Below are positions 17,311 to 25,772 of a DNA stretch of 64,000 bases, piece after piece. The DNA is from Dehalobacter sp. CP. GTDB lineage: Bacteria > Bacillota_B > Desulfitobacteriia > Desulfitobacteriales > Syntrophobotulaceae. The notes under the pieces were generated by a model. The model was given only the letters and a program-made list of their open reading frames with translations, did not search any database and was not told where the DNA came from. The stretch covers positions 46,683 through 110,682 of the forward strand of contig VMEE01000071.1 of the NCBI GenBank assembly GCA_009910795.1. Reading direction: 5' to 3'. The position numbers were made by a program, and so were the translations under genes. The first letter of the stretch is position 1. Every line of letters starts with the position of its first letter.

Positions 17311-18566
17311 ACATTATTGGCATGGGTCCGGGCAATCTCCTGCAGCAGACTCGTGAGACAGCGGAGGCGATAGAACGAAGCCAGTGTCTGATTGGTGACA
17401 AGCGTATCCTGGCAGGATTGATGGACTTGGCAAATGGAAAAGATTTATATTATGCAACCCATGACCGGCAGATCAGGGAACTTCTGCATACGCTGCAATC
17501 GGCCGGCACATGCACCTATGAAGTTTCTATTCTGGTGTCTGGGGATGTTGGTTTTTACAGCCTGGCAAAGTCGCTCCTCAGCACACTGGAATCTGAAAAC
17601 CTTGTAGCTTTTCAAAATATCCGATTGATCTGTGGAATCGGATCACTTCAGTATTTTGCTTCGAAGCTCAGAACTGCCTGGGACGATGCCGTGATCTGCA
17701 GCCTGCACGGCAGAGCCAACAATATCGTCGGAAAAGTGATGAATAACAGGAAGGTATTTGTTCTGACAGGTGGAGACCAGAACCCGGCATCCATCTGCAG
17801 GAGACTTTGTGATTTCGGCTTAGCTCATGTCAAAGTCAGTATTGGTGAAAACCTATCCTATTCGGATGAGAGGATTTGCACCGGAATGGCCCAAGAATTT
17901 ATTGAACAGCCCTTCGCCTCACTGAGTGTCATGATAATTGAAAATGTAACGCCGCTGGACCGGGCCTGCATCACGCACGGGCTTCCAGATGAATGGTTTG
18001 TGCGTGGTGATGTGCCTATGACCAAACAGGAGGTCCGGGCGGTTTCTCTCTCTAAGCTACGTCTCCGCCAGGGCGATACCACCTACGACATTGGAGCCGG
18101 AACCGGTTCTGTTGCACTTGAAATGGCACTGCAGCAGTCGGATGGATTTGTCTATGCGATCGAAAAAAAAGATCAGGCGGTAGAGCTCATCCAAAGGAAT
18201 AAAGAGAAATTCGGTGTGAAGAATCTTATTGTTATCAAAAATACGGCACCGGACGGAATCGCAGAGCTTCCGCCACCGGATAGGGTTTTCATCGGCGGCA
18301 GCAGCGGCAATTTGAAGGAAATACTCGATACGGTTTATGCCAAAAACCCGGTTGCGGGAATTGTTATCAATGCGATTACGCTGGAAACCCTGAATGAAGC
18401 CATGGATTACTATAACGATCAGACTGTTTATGACGTGGAGATTGTTCAAGTAATGGTCTCCAAAGCCAGAAAGCTGGCGAATTATCATCTCTTTACGGGA
18501 CAGAACCCGGTGTTTGTGTTATCGGTCTGGCCTGTTGGAGTAAGCGTAGCGCATAAAGAAAGCTAA
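17298..18566 (+). CDS. cbiET: Fusion: cobalt-precorrin-7 C5-methyltransferase (CbiE) - cobalt-precorrin-6B C15-methyltransferase/decarboxylase (CbiT)
   Basis: 422 residues, a CobL-like fusion. The N-terminal half (about 1-215) is a tetrapyrrole methylase beginning MLRLNIIGMGPGNLLQQT with LVSGDVGFYSLAKSL near residue 78. The C-terminal half (about 225-422) is a class I SAM methyltransferase with TYDIGAGTGSVALEMAL near residue 260. The pair methylates C5 and C15 and decarboxylates the C12 acetate. The same fusion occurs in aerobic and several anaerobic pathways. Confidence 0.93.
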   Translation: MLRLNIIGMGPGNLLQQTRETAEAIERSQCLIGDKRILAGLMDLANGKDLYYATHDRQIRELLHTLQSAGTCTYEVSILVSGDVGFYSLAKSLLSTLESENLVAFQNIRLICGIGSLQYFASKLRTAWDDAVICSLHGRANNIVGKVMNNRKVFVLTGGDQNPASICRRLCDFGLAHVKVSIGENLSYSDERICTGMAQEFIEQPFASLSVMIIENVTPLDRACITHGLPDEWFVRGDVPMTKQEVRAVSLSKLRLRQGDTTYDIGAGTGSVALEMALQQSDGFVYAIEKKDQAVELIQRNKEKFGVKNLIVIKNTAPDGIAELPPPDRVFIGGSSGNLKEILDTVYAKNPVAGIVINAITLETLNEAMDYYNDQTVYDVEIVQVMVSKARKLANYHLFTGQNPVFVLSVWPVGVSVAHKES

Positions 18567-18631
18567 AATAAGACATGAATCAAAATGAACCCCCCAATAT
18601 TAACCCAGAAAAAGTAGGAAGGTAAATAATC

Positions 18632-19258
18632 ATGGAGCATCGATTTGAAAATGTACTGCCAGAGGAGATTGAAAAAAGAAGCTTTGCGATCATCACAGAA
18701 GAGCTTGGGGATATCCAACTGGATATGGAGAAAGCCCCAATCATCAAGCGGGTGATCCATACTTCGGCGGATTTTGATTATGTTCATAGCTTGTGTTTTT
18801 CCGACAATGTCGTGCAGATTGCGCTTAGTGCCATTAAAAATGGGGCATCGATATTAACAGATACAAAAATGGCCAGCGTTGGAATTAATGCCGGCAAACT
18901 AGGCGCATATGGCGGAAAGGTTTACTGCTTTATATCCGATCAGGATGTAGCACAGGAAGCTAAAGAAAAGGGCAGCACACGCGCGGCTGTTTGCATGGAG
19001 AAGGCCAGTACCATTACGGAACCGTTGATCATCGCCGTCGGAAATGCACCTACAGCACTGATCAGACTGGACCAGCTTATTCGGTCAGGACAGATTAAGC
19101 CGGTACTGGTGATTGGAGTTCCTGTCGGCTTTGTCAACGTTGTGCAGTCTAAAGAGCTGATCATGCTTTCCGGCGTTCCCTACATCGTAGCCAGAGGCCG
19201 AAAAGGCGGAAGCAATGTTGCTGCAGCCATTTGCAATGCACTTCTTTATTCGCTTTAA
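18632..19258 (+). CDS. cbiC: Cobalt-precorrin-8 methylmutase CbiC
   Basis: Moves the C11 methyl to C12, giving cobyrinic acid. 208 residues with the catalytic His in KRVIHTSADFDY near residue 43 and VGNAPTAL near residue 132. Last gene of the cobalamin run; hairpins and a terminator follow. Amidation and nucleotide-loop genes are not nearby and must be elsewhere. Confidence 0.95.
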   Translation: MEHRFENVLPEEIEKRSFAIITEELGDIQLDMEKAPIIKRVIHTSADFDYVHSLCFSDNVVQIALSAIKNGASILTDTKMASVGINAGKLGAYGGKVYCFISDQDVAQEAKEKGSTRAAVCMEKASTITEPLIIAVGNAPTALIRLDQLIRSGQIKPVLVIGVPVGFVNVVQSKELIMLSGVPYIVARGRKGGSNVAAAICNALLYSL

Positions 19259-19260
19259 AT

Positions 19261-19378
19261 TTTGACCTATGGTCAAACGACACCTACACCTTGACAATTT
19301 GACATTGTAAGCCGTTAGGTGTGCCCGCGTATACGCCACGAAGCAAGAAACTTAAAGAAATCTCCGATATTGGAGATT
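19261..19378. repeat. Three successive inverted repeats after cbiC
   Basis: TTTGACC/GGTCAAA (19261-19277, 3-base loop), ACACCTA/TAGGTGT (19280-19322) and AATCTCC/GGAGATT (19359-19378). None has a U tract. They may be decay-resistant 3' structures or operators; function unknown. Confidence 0.5.
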
Positions 19379-19437
19379 AGATGACATCTGGATAAATAAA
19401 AGACTTGTTCCCAGAATTTTAATAATAGAGACTAAAA

Positions 19438-19473
19438 AACGTCCGGGCATTTAGCAATGTGCCGGATGTTTTA
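19438..19473. terminator. Bidirectional terminator between cbiC and the AraC-type gene
   Basis: AACGTCCGG (19438-19446) pairs with CCGGATGTT (19462-19470), one G-U, with an A run on the left and TTT on the right. It suits both converging transcripts. Confidence 0.8.
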
Positions 19474-19495
19474 ATTTATCTAGTTTTAATTTATT

Positions 19496-20752
19496 TTAAC
19501 AACCCTTTTTTCGAAATTCTAGCGGGGTCATCCCAACTATGCCTTTAAAAATAGAATTAAAATGGTTTTGATAGTTATATCCCACCGCATCAGCAATCTC
19601 CTTAATGGGCTTATTGGAATTCAGCAAAAGATCCTTGCTTTGCTCAATCCGGATTTTATTAATATTGCCTGCAAGTGTTAAGTGTGTTTCTTTGTTTATT
19701 TGACTGGAAAGATATGAAGGGCTTAGGCCAAGATACCTAGCCAGCTGATTTAAAGTGATCTTTTCAGCATAATAACGTTTGATATACTGTAAAGCCCGGT
19801 TTATATGGATCGAATATTCCTTACAGGTTAAGACAGAAACGGCGTGTGTAAACACTTTAGAGATTTCTACCATTTGAATAATAATCTCTTCAGGTGAACT
19901 CTGTTTATTTATCTTGACAATAAAACGCTCCAGCAGAGACATCATCCGTTCATAGGGAGCATTTCCCTGAATGGCATAAAGACAGCAAATACTGCCTGTA
20001 ATGATGCAATTTAATTTTAGGGAAGAAATATATTGCTTATCGTAGGCCCGTGTTTGCCATAGCAAGTCCCCGGATTTTCTGAGAAGCAGTTGTATTCCTC
20101 TTTCATCTCCGCGGATGATGTTATCTCTAGCACTCTTAAGAAAAAAATAAATCATGTCATAATGGCTTTTTCTATCCTCCTCCAGGCAGGGATTAAGCAA
20201 ATTCTTATATCCTGCCTTGGGATCTCTTTCTTCCCAGCAGTGAAAACTTTGCTTCGAGCCGACTAATGTCTTGACATTGGGTTTACATAACACAAGGAGC
20301 AATCTTCCCAGGTAATCAATACGTTTTAAAGTGGTCAAAGGCACTGTTTTCAACGCGCTCTTGAACTCCTGCTTTTTCTGAAAGGATAATAATCGAGACC
20401 TAAGAATATTATCCAGAACTATTTCTGGAGGATCATGAACGATGAGCGGCCCAGAAACCACCGCTCCTATTTTTTTTGTTTTGTACCCGATCCTTACAAT
20501 GTTATAGACAAAGAAGTTCTTGGTAATAACAGTATGATAAGTATTCAAGTCAAAAGAGTCTTGTTCAAACAAAGCTGTAAGAAAATTGATGATTTCACCA
20601 AACTCAAAATAGTCCATCAAGAATGTATAGTTGGATCCTCTTAGAATTGAAGGGTGATTAACCAGTGTTAACGGGACGTACAAGGTTGTAATTTCTGTAG
20701 CACCATAAAACGTTTCGACAATTTTTCTGACTATTTCTTTCTGCTGCATCAC
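19496..20752 (-). CDS. AraC-family transcriptional regulator
   Basis: 418 residues. The C-terminal ~100 residues are a complete AraC/XylS double helix-turn-helix: LNQLARYLGLSPSYLSSQIN then IKEIADAVGYNYQNHFNSIF and the closing GMTPLEFRK. The ~310-residue N-terminal part resembles the GAF/PAS-like sensor halves of longer AraC regulators, but I do not recognise its ligand. GTG 20752 and ATG 20749 are both usable, with AAGGAG 6 or 9 bases upstream. Neighbours are the cobalamin operon (convergent) and cheW (divergent, sharing a 270-bp control region). In Salmonella an AraC-family protein (PocR) controls cob genes; a similar role here is only a guess. Confidence 0.85.
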   Translation of the reverse strand: MMQQKEIVRKIVETFYGATEITTLYVPLTLVNHPSILRGSNYTFLMDYFEFGEIINFLTALFEQDSFDLNTYHTVITKNFFVYNIVRIGYKTKKIGAVVSGPLIVHDPPEIVLDNILRSRLLSFQKKQEFKSALKTVPLTTLKRIDYLGRLLLVLCKPNVKTLVGSKQSFHCWEERDPKAGYKNLLNPCLEEDRKSHYDMIYFFLKSARDNIIRGDERGIQLLLRKSGDLLWQTRAYDKQYISSLKLNCIITGSICCLYAIQGNAPYERMMSLLERFIVKINKQSSPEEIIIQMVEISKVFTHAVSVLTCKEYSIHINRALQYIKRYYAEKITLNQLARYLGLSPSYLSSQINKETHLTLAGNINKIRIEQSKDLLLNSNKPIKEIADAVGYNYQNHFNSIFKGIVGMTPLEFRKKGC

Positions 20753-20938
20753 ATTTTTCTCCTTTCCTTCGTTTATCTAGTACGTTTAGCCAAATATTGT
20801 TTCAATTATCTAAATATTTTATCAATATTAATTATTTATAAAGCTATAATAATATTTGTTGCTTTTTTCTTATTTTTGGGAAATATTTTAAATTCAAATT
20901 TATTAAAAAAGTTTCTGTTTGGGATTATTAGCTTTAGT

Positions 20939-20999
20939 CTATCGTTTTGATATAAATATAACCTATTTAAACGATAGCATAAAAAATACGATATAAATA
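20939..20999. promoter_or_regulatory. Perfect 9-bp inverted repeat plus direct repeat in the araC/cheW intergenic region
   Basis: CTATCGTTT (20939-20947) and AAACGATAG (20969-20977) are a perfect inverted repeat with starts 30 bp apart. GATATAAATA occurs at 20949-20958 and again at 20990-20999. The site lies just ahead of cheW and is a plausible operator for the divergent AraC-type regulator. The rest of 20753-21021 is AT-rich with no other clear signal. Confidence 0.5.
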
Positions 21000-21021
21000 A
21001 CTATAAAAAGGGGGTGATATT

Positions 21022-21465
21022 TTGAAAAATATTCAAATGGTGGTGTTTGCTGTGGGCAAAGAAGATTACGGCATTGACATTTCTTGTGCCCAGGAAATAA
21101 TACGAATTCCCAAAAACATTACCAGAGTGCCGAACATGCCTTCTTTCATAGAAGGTATGTTAAACCTCAGAGATCAAGTTATTCCCGTGGTAGACCTTAG
21201 AAAAAGATTTGGTCTTGAAAACACGGAAACAGAAAATGACAGCCGGTTGCTGATACTTAACCTGGAAGGAATGCTTTTAGGCAATATTGTGGATGACGTT
21301 TCGGAGGTTCTGAGTGTAGGTGAAGAGTCCATCGAAAGTTTATATGTCGAAATCGCTCATTTAGGCAATAATTGCATCAAAGGGATCTGTAAAGTTGAGG
21401 ATCGCTTGATTATGCTTCTGGATGTCACGAAATTAAAAAACGAAATATTTGCATCTGTTAGTTAA
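21022..21465 (+). CDS. cheW: Chemotaxis coupling protein CheW
   Basis: 147 residues covering one CheW domain; [13 protein letters not shown] at the start and [20 protein letters not shown] in the middle are diagnostic. CheW couples chemoreceptors to the CheA kinase. TTG start with AAAGGGGGTGA upstream. It is followed 16 bp later by a receptor gene, forming a two-gene unit with no cheA or cheY nearby, so a kinase elsewhere is needed. Confidence 0.93.
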   Translation: MKNIQMVVFAVGKEDYGIDISCAQEIIRIPKNITRVPNMPSFIEGMLNLRDQVIPVVDLRKRFGLENTETENDSRLLILNLEGMLLGNIVDDVSEVLSVGEESIESLYVEIAHLGNNCIKGICKVEDRLIMLLDVTKLKNEIFASVS

Positions 21466-21481
21466 AAATGGAGGAACAAAT

Positions 21482-22633
21482 ATGATTAAATTTTCGGCTT
21501 TAGATTCATGCAAATCCTTGGCAGAAACCCTAGGCCATCTGGTTCCGGGCGGAATTATGTTTTGCGTAACGGAAGGAGATACAATTGTTTGGAGATTTTC
21601 TTCAGATTCTTTCCACTTAGATTCGTTTGAGGTTGGGTATCATGTTGAGAGCAACAGCGTGATGATGAATGCAGTGCGTAATAAAAAAACAGTCTCACAG
21701 AATGTTCCCCGGATCGTCTATGGTCAACGACTCATCATTGTCGCTATGCCAATTATTGATGATACTGACAATGTTCTCGGTGCATTTTCTGTTTTTCTAC
21801 CGAAATTACACCCTGTGGCTGCTGCCTTTAAGGATTTTGCCCCTGTTTTGGCTGAGATGTTCGAGGAAGGTTCGGTTATTTACATGACGGATTTAACTCA
21901 GGTTGTTTACCGGCAGGCTTCTCGAAAATTTGATATATCGTCTCTTCCTGTTGGCCATGTTATTCAGGAAGAAGATGTTGCTTCCCGGACCATCAAAACG
22001 AAAAAGCCTATTTCAGAAGAAGGTGGAGCAGAGATATACGGTTTCCCTGTTTTAGAAACAAATTACCCGCTCTTTGACGAAGACAATCCTGACGAAATAG
22101 TCGCTTCTCTGGGAGTCATTATCCCCAAAAAAACAGCAGCACACCTGCGCATTATTTCAGGAAATCTTGAAGATGGCTTGTCTGCAATTTCTGCAGCAAT
22201 TGAAGAGCTCGCAGCGGAGGCTACGAGTATTCACTCCAACGAACAAAATCTGAACAACAATATTAAGGAAATTATCGGCCTTTCTGAAGAAATTAATAAG
22301 GTTTCTATCTTCATAAAAGAAATAGCGGACGAGACAAAAATGCTTGGTCTGAACGCAGCAATTGAGGCCGCCCGAGCCGGGGAATCAGGCAGAGGATTTG
22401 GTGTTGTGGCGGAAGAAATAAGAAAGCTTTCAGAACAATCTAAGAGCACTGTTCCCCGAATCCAGGAATTAACGGATACCATTAAAGCCAAAGTGAATGA
22501 TGCTGGAGATATGAGTAAAAGTTCATTGCATGCCAGCCAGGAACAGGCTGCAGCAACAGAACAAGTCACAGCCAGTATTGAGGAAATTACCGCAATGTGC
22601 GGAGAATTAAATGAGATGGCAAAGACTTTATAA
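21482..22633 (+). CDS. Soluble methyl-accepting chemotaxis protein
   Basis: 383 residues. The C-terminal part (about 250-383) holds the MCP hairpin tip [21 protein letters not shown] and [16 protein letters not shown]. No transmembrane segment is present; the N-terminal ~230 residues ([32 protein letters not shown]) look like a cytoplasmic sensor domain that I cannot name. The signalling domain is short compared with classical receptors. I chose ATG 21482, preceded by ATGGAGG, over the upstream ATG at 21449 inside cheW. It probably senses an internal signal. Confidence 0.85.
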   Translation: MIKFSALDSCKSLAETLGHLVPGGIMFCVTEGDTIVWRFSSDSFHLDSFEVGYHVESNSVMMNAVRNKKTVSQNVPRIVYGQRLIIVAMPIIDDTDNVLGAFSVFLPKLHPVAAAFKDFAPVLAEMFEEGSVIYMTDLTQVVYRQASRKFDISSLPVGHVIQEEDVASRTIKTKKPISEEGGAEIYGFPVLETNYPLFDEDNPDEIVASLGVIIPKKTAAHLRIISGNLEDGLSAISAAIEELAAEATSIHSNEQNLNNNIKEIIGLSEEINKVSIFIKEIADETKMLGLNAAIEAARAGESGRGFGVVAEEIRKLSEQSKSTVPRIQELTDTIKAKVNDAGDMSKSSLHASQEQAAATEQVTASIEEITAMCGELNEMAKTL

Positions 22634-22660
22634 GCTCAATTTATGGATGTTCCACATAGA

Positions 22661-22700
22661 ACAAACCCTAAGCAAGTAGAGGCTTAGGGTTTGTTGATAT
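22661..22700 (+). terminator. Terminator after the chemoreceptor gene
   Basis: ACAAACCCTAAGC (22661-22673) is perfectly complementary to GCTTAGGGTTTGT (22682-22694) with an 8-base loop, 28 bp after the receptor stop. The following tract is only moderately T-rich. Confidence 0.7.
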
Positions 22701-22853
22701 TAATTATTGTTCATTTTTCTTCGGTTTTTTTGGGGGGAGGATATTTGTCGTGCAGGGTATATGTCTGCCGTCTGACAAGGGCTTTCTATGTTTATACACG
22801 GATTGGCGTAGATTATTTTTTCTAATGGGATATTTTTAAGCGAAGATATTTTG

Positions 22854-22859
22854 TATAAT
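22854..22859 (+). promoter_or_regulatory. Possible -10 element for the secA2 unit
   Basis: TATAAT at 22854-22859 lies about 23 bp before the small membrane protein gene. The -35 side is AT-rich without a clear hexamer, so confidence is low. Confidence 0.35.
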
Positions 22860-22881
22860 AAGATTCAAAGAGGGTATGAGA

Positions 22882-23205
22882 ATGTTGGATTTGTTTATCC
22901 TGGGGCTGATGATTTCAGTACTCATTCCGGTGGTAAATAGGATCCGGAAAACAATTTTACAGGGGATGCAATCCCGGGCCTATGCAGCCTGTTCGGTGTT
23001 ACTCTGGCTGTATATTGCTGAGAGGGAGGCGCTTCGCAATGGTTTCCTGTGTCAAATGCTATGCGGAAGCCTGTTTCTTTCTGCTGCTCTTTTTGCGAGT
23101 GCTTCGAACCACTTTACCCTATCTTTGGATATTGTCTTTTTCTTCACGCTGATGCTGCTTATTATGTTCCATCTCCTGAAACTTGTCAGAAACCTTTCTT
23201 TGTAA
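22882..23205 (+). CDS. Small hydrophobic membrane protein, unknown function
   Basis: A 107-residue protein, MLDLFILGLMISVLIPVV onward, with three to four likely membrane helices (about residues 3-20, 33-50, 55-72 and 78-98). I do not recognise it. ATG 22882 is preferred over 22876 because AGAGGG lies directly against the latter. It ends 72 bp before the SecA2-like gene on the same strand and may be co-transcribed. Confidence 0.6.
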   Translation: MLDLFILGLMISVLIPVVNRIRKTILQGMQSRAYAACSVLLWLYIAEREALRNGFLCQMLCGSLFLSAALFASASNHFTLSLDIVFFFTLMLLIMFHLLKLVRNLSL

Positions 23206-23277
23206 TAATCCGGAATGGCTGTCGGTATTAATTCCTGACAGCGGAATTTCTGTATATTTATAAGGAGAGGTATTTTT

Positions 23278-25656
23278 ATGTTTAAATTTCTTACGGATAG
23301 ACTCAATCCAGCCGGATTCAAAGCGAAGCTGGAACAAATCAGCTGGTTTATGAGGCAGCGGGAGTATGCGCTGACCTATAATTTGAAAGCCTATGATGCC
23401 ATACTGAAACAAATCGAACAGTACCGACTTGCTCAGGCAGACGAGAAGCAAATAAAAGAAATCGGGAAGCGTTTAAGACTCCTGGCCACAAGCGGAAGTT
23501 CGCTTGATTTGCTGATGCCGGAAGCTTTTGCGCTGGCCAGGGAGGCATCACGCCGGGTCTTGGGCCTGTTTCCTTTTGCGGAACAACTGATTGCGGGGAT
23601 TGTGTTGCATGAGGGGAAGATTGCTGAGATGCAGACTGGAGAAGGTAAGACCCTGTCAGCAGTCATGCCGGCTTATCTGAACGCTTTAGCCGGAAAAGGT
23701 GTACATATCCTCACATTCAGCGATTATCTGGCAGCCCGGGATGCCAGCTGGATGGGACCGGTCTATGAATTTCTTGGACTGTCGGTTGGATGTGTCAGCG
23801 AAGGTATGGCTTTAACGGAACGGCAAAAGGCTTATTCGGCGGATATAACCTATGCCTCGGCTAAAGAAGCGGGTTTTGATTATCTGCGGGATTGCCTTTG
23901 TTTGGAGCAGCAGGAGCTGGTTCAGCGCCCGTTTCATTATGCAATTATTGACGAGGCCGATTCAATTTTAATTGATGAAGCACGGATTCCGCTGGTGATT
24001 GCCGGAGAAATGAGCGGGGGCAGAGAGGATCTGTCCCACCTCGCCGGACTGGTGAAAGAATTGCGGCCTCTCCTGGATTTTGAATTAAACCAGAACGGCA
24101 ATCATGTCTTTTTAACTGACAGCGGACTTCAGCATATAGAAAAAATGCTGAACAAAAGTAATCTTTACCAGGCCCAAGATCTTCAGCTGCTGGCTAGGGT
24201 AAACTGCGCGTTGCATGCAGAGGTCTTGCTCAAAAGGGATAAGGACTATATTCTTCGCAACGACAGGATCGAACTGATCGATCCATATACGGGACGTATT
24301 GCCGACAAACGCCACTGGCCCGAGGACATTCAGGCAGCCGTGGAGGCCAAAGAAGGTATAAATTCGGGGAAGAACGGGATGATTTTGGGATCAGTCACGC
24401 TGCAGCATTTTTTAAGCTTATATCCGAAGATTTCTGGAATGACAGGAACGGCCGTAACCTCAGCCGGTGAATTCAACGAATTTTACGGCATGGAGGTTGT
24501 TGTCATTCCTACCCATAGGCCGTGTATCCGTGCAGATCATCCTGACTGGATATTTACAAGCCGGGAAGCCAAGCAAAAAGCATTACTCGAAGAGATTAAC
24601 AGGGTACATCTCCGGGGCAGGCCTATACTGGTCGGAACAGGAAGCGTCGCAGAGTCGGAGTCTTTGGCGGCTGACCTCCGTCAGGCGGGAATCGCGTGCA
24701 GGGTCTTAAATGCCAAGAACGATGAAATGGAAGCCGGAGTCATTGCGCAGGCCGGAGAACCGGGAGCGGTTACGGTTTCTACGAATATGGCCGGCAGAGG
24801 TATCGATATCAAGCTGGGCGGAGCCAGGGAAGAACAAAAAGAAAAAGTGATGACTGCCGAAGGCTTATATGTCATCGGAACAAGTCTTTTTGAAAGCCGC
24901 AGGGTGAACAATCAACTCAGGGGAAGAGCTGGAAGACACGGTGAACCGGGAGAAAGCAGATTCTTTATCAGTCTGGAAGATGAACTGATCAAGAATTATC
25001 AGCTTGCCCGCTTTATTCCGAAAGACCATTGTCCTCAGGATCAGGAAGGTCCCGTTTCAGATCCTGTTGTCAGACTCGAAATAACGAGAGGAATCAAAAT
25101 GATTGAGGGATATCATGAAGATATCCGGAGACAGTTGTGGGAGTATTCCTCGATGATTGAGCACCAGCGGCGGATCGTTGTTGAGAAAAGATTCCGGATC
25201 CTGAGAGATGAAACGGTGTTGCATCATTTGCAGCTTCAAGCTACGGAAAGATATCTGTCTTTGTCTGAGAAATATGGAACGAAGCTTATGCAAAAAATTG
25301 AAAAACAGCTTACGCTTCATTATCTGGATAAATGTTGGGCGGAATATCTTGCCTATATCTCCGATGTCCGGGAGAGCATTTATTTGGTAGCGCTGGGCAA
25401 AAAAAATCCGCTAACGGAGTTTAACCGCATTGCTATGGAAGGCTTTCGAGAATTGTCCGATAGAATTGAGACGGAAATTGTCAGTGCGTTTCATACCGTT
25501 CAAATTGATCAGAACGGAATTGTGCACAAAAAAGAAGTCCTGCAAACTCCTTCAGTAACCTGGACTTATCTTCTGAATGAGAACGGGAACAACTTTTTAT
25601 GGTTATGGCGGCACAATTCTGCGAAAAATCACAAGGATTATTCAAATGAATGTTGA
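23278..25656 (+). CDS. secA2: SecA-like preprotein translocase ATPase, probably accessory SecA2
   Basis: 792 residues with the full SecA DEAD-motor set: MQTGEGKTLSA (Walker A), IIDEADSILIDEARIPL (Walker B), SGMTGTA, STNMAGRGIDIKLGG and NQLRGRAGRHGEPGESRF. It lacks the C-terminal zinc-binding SecB-binding tail and is shorter than usual SecA1 (~840), which fits accessory SecA2. No secY2, glycosyltransferase or adhesin genes are nearby, so the cargo is unknown. AAGGAGAGG lies upstream of the ATG. Confidence 0.8.
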   Translation: MFKFLTDRLNPAGFKAKLEQISWFMRQREYALTYNLKAYDAILKQIEQYRLAQADEKQIKEIGKRLRLLATSGSSLDLLMPEAFALAREASRRVLGLFPFAEQLIAGIVLHEGKIAEMQTGEGKTLSAVMPAYLNALAGKGVHILTFSDYLAARDASWMGPVYEFLGLSVGCVSEGMALTERQKAYSADITYASAKEAGFDYLRDCLCLEQQELVQRPFHYAIIDEADSILIDEARIPLVIAGEMSGGREDLSHLAGLVKELRPLLDFELNQNGNHVFLTDSGLQHIEKMLNKSNLYQAQDLQLLARVNCALHAEVLLKRDKDYILRNDRIELIDPYTGRIADKRHWPEDIQAAVEAKEGINSGKNGMILGSVTLQHFLSLYPKISGMTGTAVTSAGEFNEFYGMEVVVIPTHRPCIRADHPDWIFTSREAKQKALLEEINRVHLRGRPILVGTGSVAESESLAADLRQAGIACRVLNAKNDEMEAGVIAQAGEPGAVTVSTNMAGRGIDIKLGGAREEQKEKVMTAEGLYVIGTSLFESRRVNNQLRGRAGRHGEPGESRFFISLEDELIKNYQLARFIPKDHCPQDQEGPVSDPVVRLEITRGIKMIEGYHEDIRRQLWEYSSMIEHQRRIVVEKRFRILRDETVLHHLQLQATERYLSLSEKYGTKLMQKIEKQLTLHYLDKCWAEYLAYISDVRESIYLVALGKKNPLTEFNRIAMEGFRELSDRIETEIVSAFHTVQIDQNGIVHKKEVLQTPSVTWTYLLNENGNNFLWLWRHNSAKNHKDYSNEC

Positions 25657-25772
25657 ATTGAGTATTTAGGATCTTACGCAACGCCCAGCTGGTTATGGAC
25701 AGAGCAATGGTTATTGCCGGCGGGGGATTTTTTGGGAACGAATGTAGTGGCAACTGTAAAAAGAGGTGGCTG

